From Bacteroides congonensis (GTDB lineage: Bacteria > Bacteroidota > Bacteroidia > Bacteroidales > Bacteroidaceae), in contig NZ_FQXY01000010.1 of the NCBI RefSeq assembly GCF_900130125.1, positions 806,001 to 870,000 on the forward strand: a stretch of DNA of 64,000 nucleotides, in the 5' to 3' direction. Shown piece after piece: positions 44,304 to 53,297 of the stretch; within the stretch, counting starts at the first letter, position 1; each line of letters opens with the position of its first letter. The position numbers and the translations under genes are program-made. The notes below the pieces were generated by a model, which searched no databases, was not told the DNA's origin, and worked only from the letters and a program-made list of their open reading frames with translations.

Positions 44304-46910
44304 ATGAAAACAAAACAAATTATATTGCCCATCATATTCGGCTTCATTACCGCCTGTCTGCTAATGTCCTGTAAAGACAACGAAGAAAAAACATTCTCCA
44401 TTTTTGAAATTGCTGCCGAAGATATAGAAAAAGTCGTGGATAAAGGCGTCAATACGATTGAAATCCCTGTCAACACCACACTCACTGAATCAAAGTGGCA
44501 GGTAGAATCGACAGAAAAATGGTTGAAAGCCGAAAAGGCTTTGGTTACCGGTGAACCATTCATCAGTATCAACATAGAAGAAAATACCGCCGATGAAGCA
44601 CGTACCGCACAGATAAAGGTAACTTCTTCCGTTCAAGATTATGTAATTACAGTACGCCAGTTCGGACTGTATGACATCACAGTGGAAGGAGACATACAGA
44701 TACATCCTGCCAGCGGGAAAGCCAACCAATACCAACCGGGATACGACATTGATAAATCCATGGATGGCAAATTTACCACTGGAACAAGCTATGAAGAATC
44801 TTCCAATTACCACAGTCCTTTTGGAACAGGAAATACTAAATTTCCTGTCATACTAGAGTACTTTTTCACAGAAGACGAACCAATCAACTATCTCATCTAC
44901 TATACCCGCAGTGGAAACGGAAACTTCGGGAAAGTAGACATTTACACTGCTATCACCAATAATCCCCAAGAAAGTGATTATACTCTGCAAGGAAGTTACG
45001 ACTTCAAAGAGCAAAACAATCCTTCAAAAGTGACTTTCAATGAAGCAATAAAGGCGACGGCTGTCAAATTCGTTGTCCATAACGGTAGAGGTGGTTTTGC
45101 AAGCTGCGATGAGATGCATTTTTTCCAGGGAAATACCAACAACACGCAAGAGGACAAATTGCTGAAAGTATTCAAGGACATCACCTGCACGGAAGTGAAA
45201 GAAGGCGTCACCGAACAGGATATTCAGGCATTGGGAGATAACTTCTTTATCGACCTTGCCCGTGCCATACAACATAATGCGTACAGTGAATGGGAAAAAG
45301 ATTTCCGGATTCGTGAATACGAAGCGTACAGCGAACCTGCCAAATGGGCGGAAAAACTGATGACCAAACGTTACAGCAACCTTGACAACCTGACGGGAAT
45401 CGCAGTGGAAAAGGATGATGAAGTAGTTGTCCTTGTCGGAGACACTCACGGACACGACATTTCTATACAATGTATAGGAGAAGAGAAAACCAGCTTTCTA
45501 GAAGATCATGAATATCCGCAGACTGCCGCTTCGGGAGATTATTATATCCTCAAGTCCGGAATCAACAAACTAAAGATGAAAAACAGGGGGCAACTGTTTG
45601 TCATGTATAACTGTGACCTTACTTCTCACCCCGAACCTATCAAAATACATATCCCGATAGGCAGTGGAAAAGTCTCCGGCTTTTTCGACCTCGCAGAACA
45701 TAAAACGGACATGAAATACGCAGAACTGCTCTCCAAGGCAACCGACAAATATTTCGGGATACGCGGAGATAAGATTATCCTCTACTTCCATCGTGAGAAA
45801 CTGCAGGAAGTAGTGAAAAATAAAATATTATCAGCTATCCACCTCTGGAACGATATTATCGGCTGGGAACAGGAACTCATGGGAATCGAAGATGTACGTC
45901 CCAACTTCTTCAATAATCATATATTTGCTATCTCACCCGAAGGAGCTTATATGTGGGCCTCGGAAGACCGTATAGCTTTTGTATATACAAAATTGGGGGA
46001 TATTCTACTGAAAGAGAATGTTATGGATAAAAAAGATAACGTTTGGGGCCCTGCTCATGAGATAGGGCATATTCACCAAGGTGCTATCAACTGGCCAAGC
46101 TGCACGGAGTCAAGTAATAATATATTTTCCAATTATGTATTGTACAAGCTCGGCAAGTACTGTTCACGCGGATTGGAAATAAGCAAACTGGCAGAGTCTT
46201 ATCTTCAGAAGCAACCTTGGGCATTATTAGGGACTGCAACTCACCAGAATGAAGATACTGAACTTCATATGCGCATGCAGTGGCAACTATGGAACTATTT
46301 CCACCGTCTAGGTAATATGCCGGATTTCTTCCCTAAACTTTTCAAATATTTACGTGCCAATCCTCTTGCTGCCACTGCCCCCGGAACTGCACAAATGCAA
46401 TATGCCAAAGCGGTTTGCACAGTGGCCAATATGGATATGACGGAGTTTTTTGAAAGGTGGGGATTCTTCAGAGAGGTCTTTATTCCAGAATATGAACAAT
46501 ATGGGAAAACTATGTATATGGTTAGCCAACCATTGATAAACCAAACTAAAGAGTATATGGCAACCTTCCCTAAGAAAGTACCGCCTATCTGTTACCTGGA
46601 AGACCGCAAGAACGGTGATGTCGGCATTGAGAGTTATCAAGTAGGCGATGTCGGACATTATTCACAATTCAAAGACAACGTGAAGATTACAGGCACTCCG
46701 ACTTATAGCCTGTCGGGAAACAATATTACTGTAAATAATGGTACACAAGCCGTAGCATTCGAAATACGGAAAGATAATGAAAACGGAGAACTGCTATATT
46801 TCTTCAACTTCCTTTCTTACTCAATTCCTTCAACAGTTGTTATTGACGGAACAACTAAATTCTATGCCGTACAGGCGGATGGAAAGAGGATTGAAATGAA
46901 AAAGGAATAA
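44304..46910 (+). CDS. Surface M60-family metallopeptidase (BACON-CBM32-like-M60), likely mucin/glycoprotein peptidase
   Basis: The protein has 868 residues. Lipobox LMSC at about 20-23 is followed by KDNEEK, an acidic stretch typical of Bacteroides surface-exposed lipoproteins. A BACON domain (~45-125, WQVESTEKWLKAEK ... VITVRQFG) is followed by a discoidin/CBM32-like domain (~135-275, YDIDKSMDGKFTTGTSYEES), then the M60 gluzincin domain with H585-E586-I-G-H589 and E602 as zinc ligands (HEIGHIHQGAINW). The same domain order is known from BT4244 of B. theta, an O-glycan-dependent mucin peptidase. The terminal ~130 residues are beta-rich. It is the last gene of locus 2. Confidence 0.9.
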   Translation: MKTKQIILPIIFGFITACLLMSCKDNEEKTFSIFEIAAEDIEKVVDKGVNTIEIPVNTTLTESKWQVESTEKWLKAEKALVTGEPFISINIEENTADEARTAQIKVTSSVQDYVITVRQFGLYDITVEGDIQIHPASGKANQYQPGYDIDKSMDGKFTTGTSYEESSNYHSPFGTGNTKFPVILEYFFTEDEPINYLIYYTRSGNGNFGKVDIYTAITNNPQESDYTLQGSYDFKEQNNPSKVTFNEAIKATAVKFVVHNGRGGFASCDEMHFFQGNTNNTQEDKLLKVFKDITCTEVKEGVTEQDIQALGDNFFIDLARAIQHNAYSEWEKDFRIREYEAYSEPAKWAEKLMTKRYSNLDNLTGIAVEKDDEVVVLVGDTHGHDISIQCIGEEKTSFLEDHEYPQTAASGDYYILKSGINKLKMKNRGQLFVMYNCDLTSHPEPIKIHIPIGSGKVSGFFDLAEHKTDMKYAELLSKATDKYFGIRGDKIILYFHREKLQEVVKNKILSAIHLWNDIIGWEQELMGIEDVRPNFFNNHIFAISPEGAYMWASEDRIAFVYTKLGDILLKENVMDKKDNVWGPAHEIGHIHQGAINWPSCTESSNNIFSNYVLYKLGKYCSRGLEISKLAESYLQKQPWALLGTATHQNEDTELHMRMQWQLWNYFHRLGNMPDFFPKLFKYLRANPLAATAPGTAQMQYAKAVCTVANMDMTEFFERWGFFREVFIPEYEQYGKTMYMVSQPLINQTKEYMATFPKKVPPICYLEDRKNGDVGIESYQVGDVGHYSQFKDNVKITGTPTYSLSGNNITVNNGTQAVAFEIRKDNENGELLYFFNFLSYSIPSTVVIDGTTKFYAVQADGKRIEMKKE

Positions 46911-46950
46911 GTTACTTGATAAGAAAATATCATTTCCTTATATAAAACTG

Positions 46951-46983
46951 AAAGGACTGCCTCATTATTCGAAGCAGTCCTTT
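46951..46983. terminator. Terminator after the M60 gene
   Basis: AAAGGACTGC and GCAGTCCTTT form a perfect 10-bp stem with a 13-base loop and T-rich end. The rest of the 186-bp gap to lpdA holds nothing else I can identify. Confidence 0.65.
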
Positions 46984-47096
46984 CCCATATCTAAAAATCA
47001 ATTAAAATTATGTTTCAGACAACTGCGCCATCGCTCACTGCGCCTCCGTTTAGTAAAAATCCCATTTTCAGAAACAACAGTTCAGTCATCCTGTTC

Positions 47097-48440
47097 CTAT
47101 AACGCTTCTCGGAATATCTCACCCACCGTAGGATGAGGGAAAACAATCTTCTTCCATTGCGTCGCCGTCAATCCCAGTTCAATGGCAGTTCCTGCAAGGG
47201 TTATTATCTCCGAAGCCGGATTGCCCAACACATGTGCACCAATCACCCGTTCCTGTTCGTCCAGCAAAACCTTGCAGACTCCATTCACTCCCTCATTCTC
47301 CGCCACAAAACGGCCGGAATAAGCCATCGGGAGCTTTATCACCTTATAATCAATACCTTTTGCTGAGGCCGACTCTTCCGTTTCGCCCACTCCCGCAATC
47401 TCCGGATTGGTATAGACAACGCCCGGAATGGCACGATAGCTCATTGCGTCTTCCTTTCCGAGAATAGAATGTACGGCAACTTCCGCTTCGCGGACGGCTG
47501 TATGAGCCAATAGGGAGAAACCTGTCAGGTCACCGCAAACGTAGACATTGGGGATGGAAGTCTGCATTTTCCCGTTCACTTTGATAGTGCCACGCTCTGT
47601 CTTTTCCAAATTCAGGTTTTCGAGTCCGAAACCTTTCGTTACCGGACGACGGCCGACACTCATCAGCAACTTCTCCGCAACAACACTGCCACTTCCTTCC
47701 GCATTCTCATAAGAGACGACAACCCCCTCTTCCGTTTGCGACAGGCCGACAACTTTCGTACCAAGCAGGAATCTAATACCCCGTTTGGCATAATCCGCAC
47801 GCAACAGGGCTGAAAGTTCCTTATCCATTCCACCCAGAATCTCATCCAGCATTTCGATTACCGTCACCTGCACTCCCAAACTATTGAAGAAAGAAGCGAA
47901 TTCCATCCCTATCACTCCACCACCGACAATCGCCAGAGAGGCAGGCAGTTCCTTATTATCCAACGCATCCCGGTGTGTCCAGTAATTCACCGTCTCTACT
48001 CCCGGAATAGGGGGAATAAAGGTTTCCGAACCGGTGCAGAGTATCAGGTTTTCGCCTTCATAAGTTTCTTCACCGCAGCGGACTGTATTTTTATCTATGA
48101 TTTGCGCTTCTCCCGACACGATCACGACATTGTTGGAAGTCAGTTTCGCTTTTACTCCCAATACCAGTTTGCGCACTACTTTACTTTTGCGGGCTATAAT
48201 CTTAGATAAGTCAAAGGAGACTTCGGATATATTCACGGCATATTTCGATGCATGTCTGGCGCTATCATAAGTTTTCGCCGAGTACAGCAATGTCTTTGTC
48301 GGAATACACCCTTCGTTCAGGCATACGCCACCCAAATTGTTTTTCTCGATAAGCAATACGCTCAAACCGGCTTTGCCGGCAGTTTCGGCGGCTGTATATC
48401 CTGCAGGGCCGCCGCCAATAATAATTACTTGATGTTTCAT
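47097..48440 (-). CDS. lpdA: Dihydrolipoyl dehydrogenase
   Basis: The protein has 447 residues. It is a FAD-dependent pyridine nucleotide-disulfide oxidoreductase: the N-terminal GGGPAGYTAAE binds FAD, the redox pair lies in GGVCLNEGCIPTK, the NAD-binding GGGVIGMEFASF is at about 175, and the C-terminal FPHPTVGEIF carries the catalytic His-Glu pair. It reoxidises dihydrolipoyl groups of 2-oxoacid dehydrogenases or the glycine-cleavage system in the cytosol. No lipoyl-protein genes are adjacent. The PH-domain protein gene follows 28 bp upstream on the same strand, so the two may be co-transcribed. Confidence 0.93.
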   Translation of the reverse strand: MKHQVIIIGGGPAGYTAAETAGKAGLSVLLIEKNNLGGVCLNEGCIPTKTLLYSAKTYDSARHASKYAVNISEVSFDLSKIIARKSKVVRKLVLGVKAKLTSNNVVIVSGEAQIIDKNTVRCGEETYEGENLILCTGSETFIPPIPGVETVNYWTHRDALDNKELPASLAIVGGGVIGMEFASFFNSLGVQVTVIEMLDEILGGMDKELSALLRADYAKRGIRFLLGTKVVGLSQTEEGVVVSYENAEGSGSVVAEKLLMSVGRRPVTKGFGLENLNLEKTERGTIKVNGKMQTSIPNVYVCGDLTGFSLLAHTAVREAEVAVHSILGKEDAMSYRAIPGVVYTNPEIAGVGETEESASAKGIDYKVIKLPMAYSGRFVAENEGVNGVCKVLLDEQERVIGAHVLGNPASEIITLAGTAIELGLTATQWKKIVFPHPTVGEIFREAL

Positions 48441-48468
48441 AGTATGTAATCAGTTAGTATTTTCGTTG

Positions 48469-48885
48469 TTATTTGTTCTCTTCGAGGGGTATTGCCTTGA
48501 TTCTCTTTTCGAGCAGTCCGACAAATTCCCGTTCTTTGACAGGCATCACAGAGACAAATTTACCTTTTCCGTATTCTATCAACACATATTCGGTCACCGA
48601 GAAGCGGCCGAACTTCATGGAATGGCACTTTTTTATAGCAGTAATCCCGGAAACAGGAATTACTTTCTTACGGATAAAGCGTCCGGTGGATATTTCCAGA
48701 ATTCCATCGGGAGTAATCGTATAGACCGTATGGATAATCTGTTCGATTACAATAATCAGCATAAGTATCAGCAATACTGCCGGCAAGATATATTTACACC
48801 ACAGGGCGCCGGCGACATTCACGGTAAGCACCACCAGCAGGAAATACTGGTACCAGGCAATACGGGCATGGAAAATTCGATTCAT
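48469..48885 (-). CDS. Small PH-domain membrane protein
   Basis: From the ATG at 48885 the protein has 138 residues (a longer frame begins 10 codons earlier but lacks family-like sequence). Two membrane segments lie at about 10-28 and 30-50 (YQYFLLVVLTVNVAGALW, ILPAVLLILMLIIVIEQII). A bacterial PH (bPH) domain follows (YTITPDGILEISTGRFIRKK, VSGITAIKKCHSMKFG, EREFVGLLEKRI). This is the layout of YdbT-type membrane-anchored PH-domain proteins of unknown role. It lies just upstream of lpdA on the same strand and back to back with nadB. Confidence 0.75.
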   Translation of the reverse strand: MNRIFHARIAWYQYFLLVVLTVNVAGALWCKYILPAVLLILMLIIVIEQIIHTVYTITPDGILEISTGRFIRKKVIPVSGITAIKKCHSMKFGRFSVTEYVLIEYGKGKFVSVMPVKEREFVGLLEKRIKAIPLEENK

Positions 48886-48963
48886 TTTGTCAGATTTTTG
48901 CCTGCAAGGTAGCAATTTTATGAATTAGTGACAACGAAAAGTACAACGAAGTAACTTATTTTG

Positions 48964-48971
48964 TAGCTTTG
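48964..48971 (+). promoter_or_regulatory. -7 box of nadB
   Basis: TAGCTTTG matches TAnnTTTG, 20 bases before the ATG at 48992. This rules out the in-frame GTG at 48974 as start, since the transcript would begin after it or at it. Confidence 0.5.
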
Positions 48972-48991
48972 CGGTGAGAAATAACAAAACT

Positions 48992-50563
48992 ATGGTAAGA
49001 AAATTCGATTTCCTCGTCATCGGCTCTGGAATTGCCGGTATGAGTTTTGCGCTGAAAGTGGCGCACAAAGGTAAAGTTGCTCTTATCTGTAAAAGCGGGC
49101 TGGAAGAGGCCAATACGTACTTCGCACAAGGGGGAGTGGCGTCCGTCACCAACCTGCTGGTAGACAATTTCGACAAACACATTGAAGACACGATGATTGC
49201 CGGAGACTGGATCAGTGACCGTGCCGCAGTGGAAAAGGTAGTGCGCGAAGCTCCCGCACAGATTGAAGAACTGATTAAGTGGGGCGTAGACTTCGACAAG
49301 AATGAGAAAGGCGAATTTGACCTGCACCGCGAAGGGGGACACTCCGAGTTCCGCATCCTTCATCACAAAGACAATACGGGAGCGGAAATCCAGGACAGCC
49401 TGATTAAAGCCGTACAACGGCATCCCAATATCACGGTGATTGAAAACCAGTTTGCCGTTGAAATCCTTACACAACATCATCTGGGGGTAACCGTTACCCG
49501 TCAGACACCGGACATCAAATGTTATGGTGCTTATATCCTCGACCCGAAAACCGGAAAGGTAGATACCTATCTCGCTAAAGTGACTCTGATGGCCACCGGC
49601 GGAGTAGGGGCTGTCTATCAGACGACTACCAATCCGTTAGTAGCTACGGGAGACGGTATCGCCATGGTCTACCGTGCCAAAGGTACGGTGAAGGATATGG
49701 AGTTTGTCCAGTTCCACCCTACCGCACTGTATCACCCGGGCGACCGCCCTTCTTTCCTGATAACGGAAGCGATGCGCGGTTACGGCGGCGTACTCCGCAC
49801 CATGGACGGCAAGGAGTTCATGCAGAAATACGACCCGCGTCTTTCACTCGCTCCGCGTGACATCGTAGCACGTGCCATCGACAATGAGATGAAGAATCGT
49901 GGAGACGACCATGTTTATCTGGACGTTACCCACAAAGACGCGGAAGAAACAAAGAAACATTTCCCGAATATCTACGAGAAATGCCTAAGTCTGGGTATTG
50001 ACATCACCAAAGAATATATCCCGGTAGCTCCGGCTGCCCACTATCTCTGTGGCGGTATCCTCGTAGACCTGAACGGACAGTCGTCCATCGAACGCCTTTA
50101 CGCAGTAGGAGAGTGCTCCTGCACCGGACTGCACGGTGGTAACCGCCTGGCTTCGAACTCATTGATTGAAGCAGTGGTCTATGCCGATGCCGCCGCCAAG
50201 CACTGTCTGGAAACCATTGAACAATATACCTACAACGAAGATATTCCCGAATGGAATGACGAAGGGACTCGTTCTCCGGAAGAAATGATACTTATTACAC
50301 AGAGTATGAAGGAAGTAAATCAGATTATGAGTAGCTATGTGGGTATTGTCCGCAGCGACCTCCGTCTGAAACGTGCCTGGGACAGACTGGATATTATCTA
50401 CGAAGAGACTGAAAGCCTGTTCAAACGCAGTGTCGCTTCCAAAGAAATCTGCGAATTGCGTAATATGGTCAATGTAGGCTATCTGATTATGCGTCAGGCA
50501 ATGGAACGCAAGGAAAGCCGCGGATTGCATTATACGATTGATTATCCGCACGCAAAGAAATAA
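48992..50563 (+). CDS. nadB: L-aspartate oxidase
   Basis: The protein has 523 residues from the ATG at 48992. It oxidises L-aspartate to iminoaspartate, the first step of NAD synthesis. The FAD-binding N-terminus is VIGSGIAGMSFALKVA. Family signatures are the HREGGHSEFRILHHKDNTGA substrate region, LYAVGECSCTGLHGGNRLAS near the C-terminal FAD site, and NSLIEAVVYADAAA. The start was chosen from the promoter box. nadA and nadC are not adjacent. It ends 8 bases before a hairpin terminator facing rubrerythrin. Confidence 0.95.
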   Translation: MVRKFDFLVIGSGIAGMSFALKVAHKGKVALICKSGLEEANTYFAQGGVASVTNLLVDNFDKHIEDTMIAGDWISDRAAVEKVVREAPAQIEELIKWGVDFDKNEKGEFDLHREGGHSEFRILHHKDNTGAEIQDSLIKAVQRHPNITVIENQFAVEILTQHHLGVTVTRQTPDIKCYGAYILDPKTGKVDTYLAKVTLMATGGVGAVYQTTTNPLVATGDGIAMVYRAKGTVKDMEFVQFHPTALYHPGDRPSFLITEAMRGYGGVLRTMDGKEFMQKYDPRLSLAPRDIVARAIDNEMKNRGDDHVYLDVTHKDAEETKKHFPNIYEKCLSLGIDITKEYIPVAPAAHYLCGGILVDLNGQSSIERLYAVGECSCTGLHGGNRLASNSLIEAVVYADAAAKHCLETIEQYTYNEDIPEWNDEGTRSPEEMILITQSMKEVNQIMSSYVGIVRSDLRLKRAWDRLDIIYEETESLFKRSVASKEICELRNMVNVGYLIMRQAMERKESRGLHYTIDYPHAKK

Positions 50564-50570
50564 AAAAGGA

Positions 50571-50606
50571 AATGCCGCCTGCAAATGATTGCAAGCGGCA
50601 TTTTCT
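50571..50606. terminator. Terminator between nadB and rubrerythrin
   Basis: AATGCCGC pairs with GCGGCATT, extended by a near-perfect inner stem, followed by TTTTCTTT. It serves nadB and probably also the converging rubrerythrin gene. Confidence 0.7.
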
Positions 50607-50632
50607 TTATCTGATTAATCCGTGGACGTGGA

Positions 50633-51211
50633 TTAATAGTTTTCTTTCTTCACCTCGAAGTATGCTTGCGGATGCAGACATGCCGGACAAACTTCAGGAG
50701 CTTCCTTACCGATTTCAATATAACCGCAATTACGGCATTGCCATACCACTTCGCCTTCCTTAGCGAATACAGTCATATTTTCGATGTTGTTCACGAAAGC
50801 CAGATATCTTTCTTCGTGGCCTTTTTCAGCGATGGAGATATTGCGGTACATAGCGGCGATCATCGGGAAACCTTCCTGTTCTGCCACATCTGCGAAATGA
50901 GGATAATCCAGTGACCATTCTTCATGTTCACCTGCTGCGGCAGCGCGAAGATTTTCGAGTGTAGTGCCGATTACACCAGCGGGATAGCTTGCAGTAATTT
51001 CTACCATACCGCCTTCGAGGAACTTGAACATACGTTTTGCATGTTCTTTTTCCTGATCGGCCGTTTCAGTGAAAATGGCGGAAATTTGTTCGTAACCTTC
51101 TTTTTTAGCCACACTTGCGAAATAAGTGTAACGCATTCTTGCCTGTGATTCTCCTGCGAATGAAGTCAGCAGATTCTTCTCTGTCTGAGTTCCTTTAATG
51201 CTCTTAGCCAT
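50633..51211 (-). CDS. rbr: Rubrerythrin
   Basis: The protein has 192 residues, standard for rubrerythrin. The N-terminal ferritin-like diiron domain has Glu/His ligand motifs in FAGESQARMRYTYFA and TADQEKEHAKRMFKFLE. The C-terminal rubredoxin domain has two CxxC knuckles, CRNCGY and CPAC. It reduces hydrogen peroxide in the cytosol of anaerobes, with electrons from NADH-dependent partners. It faces nadB at the terminator at 50571. The -7 box at 51273 fits. No regulator is adjacent. Confidence 0.95.
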   Translation of the reverse strand: MAKSIKGTQTEKNLLTSFAGESQARMRYTYFASVAKKEGYEQISAIFTETADQEKEHAKRMFKFLEGGMVEITASYPAGVIGTTLENLRAAAAGEHEEWSLDYPHFADVAEQEGFPMIAAMYRNISIAEKGHEERYLAFVNNIENMTVFAKEGEVVWQCRNCGYIEIGKEAPEVCPACLHPQAYFEVKKENY

Positions 51212-51272
51212 AATCTATATATATTTTTAAAATTGGTGATACCAAACGTAACTTGTCGTACTATTTACAACG

Positions 51273-51280
51273 CAAATATA
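51273..51280 (-). promoter_or_regulatory. -7 box of rubrerythrin
   Basis: TATATTTG on the minus strand matches TAnnTTTG; the leader to the ATG at 51211 is about 55 bases. A divergent box for the SulP gene lies at 51400. Confidence 0.45.
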
Positions 51281-51399
51281 AGCGAATTGTTCACAATAAA
51301 CCACCTTTTCTTTATGAATAAAAACTATCGGATCATTGATGAAATCTATCAACAGACAAATAATATGCTGGATAACATACTTATTTCGATTATTTTATA

Positions 51400-51407
51400 T
51401 AATTTTG
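51400..51407 (+). promoter_or_regulatory. -7 box of the SulP transporter gene
   Basis: TAATTTTG matches TAnnTTTG; the ATG at 51459 follows by about 50 bases. Confidence 0.4.
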
Positions 51408-51458
51408 CAACCTCTACTTTGCAAAAAAGACGGATAACACGTATAACAACTTATAAAA

Positions 51459-53138
51459 ATGAAGCTATTTGAATTTAAACCCAAACTGGTTTCTTGTCTA
51501 AAGAATTATTCGAAAGAAACGTTTATGGCGGATCTGATGGCCGGTATCATCGTAGGTATCGTGGCACTTCCATTGGCTATCGCTTTCGGTATCGCTTCGG
51601 GGGTATCACCCGAGAAAGGTATTATCACCGCTATCATTGCCGGATTTATCATCTCCCTGATGGGGGGTAGCAAAGTCCAGATCGGCGGGCCGACCGGAGC
51701 GTTCATCGTCATCATCTACGGCATCATACAGCAGTATGGCGAAGCCGGACTGATTGTAGCAACGCTTATGGCAGGCGTGCTTCTTGTACTATTAGGAGTA
51801 TTCAAACTCGGGGCAGTCATCAAGTTCATCCCTTATCCTATTATTGTCGGATTTACCAGCGGTATCGCCGTCACCATTTTCACTACCCAGATTGCTGATA
51901 TCTTCGGCTTGTCTTTCGGAGACGAGAAAGTTCCGGGAGATTTTGTCGGGAAGTGGATGATTTATTTCCGTCATTTCGACACCATCAACTGGTGGAACAC
52001 CATTGTAAGTATTGTCAGCATTATTATCATCGCCATTACCCCGAAGTTTTCAAAGAAAATTCCTGGTTCACTGATAGCGATTGTCGTTGTCACCGCTGCC
52101 GTTTATCTGATAAAAACTTTCGGTGGAATCGACTGCATCCAGACGATAGGCGACCGTTTTACGATTAAATCCGAACTGCCCGATGCTGTCGTGCCTGCTT
52201 TGGACTGGGAAGCTATCAGGGAATTGTTTCCGGTGGCTATCACTATTGCCGTGTTGGGCGCTATCGAATCATTACTGTCCGCTACCGTAGCCGATGGTGT
52301 GATTGGCGACCGTCACGACTCCAACACGGAACTTATTGCACAAGGCGCGGCAAATATCGTAGCTCCCTTGTTCGGCGGTATCCCTGCTACCGGAGCTATC
52401 GCCCGCACCATGACGAACATCAACAACGGTGGTAAGACACCGATAGCCGGAATCATCCATGCAATCGTACTGCTTCTGATTCTGCTTTTCCTGATGCCGT
52501 TGGCACAATATATCCCGATGGCATGTCTTGCCGGGGTACTAGTCATTGTATCCTATAATATGAGTGGCTGGCGTGTATTCAAGGCTTTATTGAAAAACCC
52601 GAAATCAGACGTCACCGTCCTGCTTATCACTTTCTTCCTTACGGTTATCTTCGATTTGACCGTTGCCATCGAAGTAGGATTAGTCATTGCCTGCGTGCTC
52701 TTTATGAAACGTGTAATGGAAACTACCGAGATTTCGGTGATTACCGACGAGATTGACCCGAACAAGGAATCAGACATTGCCGTACACGAAGAAAATCTCA
52801 TTGTCCCTAAAGGGGTAGAGGTGTACGAAATCAACGGCCCTTATTTCTTCGGTATCGCTACCAAGTTTGAAGAAACCATGGCGCAACTGGGTGACCGTCC
52901 GAAGGTACGTATCATCCGTATGCGGAAAGTTCCGTTTATTGACTCCACAGGTATTCATAACTTGACCGTACTTTGTGAAATGTCACAGAAAGAAAAGACG
53001 ACTGTCATCCTTTCCGGAGTAAACGACAAGGTACACCAAGTACTGGAGAAATCCGGTTTTTATGAGCTATTGGGTAAAGATAATATTTGTCCGAATATCA
53101 ATGTAGCGTTGGAAAGGGCGAAGAGCCTGGTAAAATAG
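51459..53138 (+). CDS. SulP-family inorganic anion transporter with STAS domain
   Basis: The protein has 559 residues. About 10-12 membrane segments occupy residues 25-425; the family signature is in the first (ADLMAGIIVGIVALPLAIAF) and the conserved GGSKVQIGGPTGAFIVII. A cytoplasmic STAS domain covers about 445-555, with FIDSTGIHNL as the site phosphorylated in anti-sigma-antagonist relatives. SulP proteins carry sulfate, bicarbonate, dicarboxylates or other anions; the substrate cannot be told here. It ends against the 22-bp array at 53161 and faces the minus-strand hydrolase operon. Confidence 0.9.
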   Translation: MKLFEFKPKLVSCLKNYSKETFMADLMAGIIVGIVALPLAIAFGIASGVSPEKGIITAIIAGFIISLMGGSKVQIGGPTGAFIVIIYGIIQQYGEAGLIVATLMAGVLLVLLGVFKLGAVIKFIPYPIIVGFTSGIAVTIFTTQIADIFGLSFGDEKVPGDFVGKWMIYFRHFDTINWWNTIVSIVSIIIIAITPKFSKKIPGSLIAIVVVTAAVYLIKTFGGIDCIQTIGDRFTIKSELPDAVVPALDWEAIRELFPVAITIAVLGAIESLLSATVADGVIGDRHDSNTELIAQGAANIVAPLFGGIPATGAIARTMTNINNGGKTPIAGIIHAIVLLLILLFLMPLAQYIPMACLAGVLVIVSYNMSGWRVFKALLKNPKSDVTVLLITFFLTVIFDLTVAIEVGLVIACVLFMKRVMETTEISVITDEIDPNKESDIAVHEENLIVPKGVEVYEINGPYFFGIATKFEETMAQLGDRPKVRIIRMRKVPFIDSTGIHNLTVLCEMSQKEKTTVILSGVNDKVHQVLEKSGFYELLGKDNICPNINVALERAKSLVK

Positions 53139-53160
53139 TGCTGTTTATCAGCAACTTGCA

Positions 53161-53276
53161 AGCCATATATACCGTGCGTATCGGGCATATAGTTCCAATG
53201 TGTACGGCATATATGACCTGCGTGTTGGACATATAGATCCAACACGCAGCATCTATATCTCCTACAAACAGGATAT
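53161..53276. repeat. Array of 22-bp-period units with embedded perfect hairpin
   Basis: Units begin at 53161, 53183, 53205, 53227 and 53249, with a weak sixth at 53271, exactly 22 bases apart. Units two to four share GGCATATA or GGACATATA at the same register, as in the array at 15562. Within units three to four, CTGCGTGTTGGA and TCCAACACGCAG (53218-53249) form a perfect 12-bp hairpin. The array fills the gap between converging SulP and hydrolase genes. Confidence 0.75.
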
Positions 53277-53297
53277 TATCATCATTTATTCTATTAT

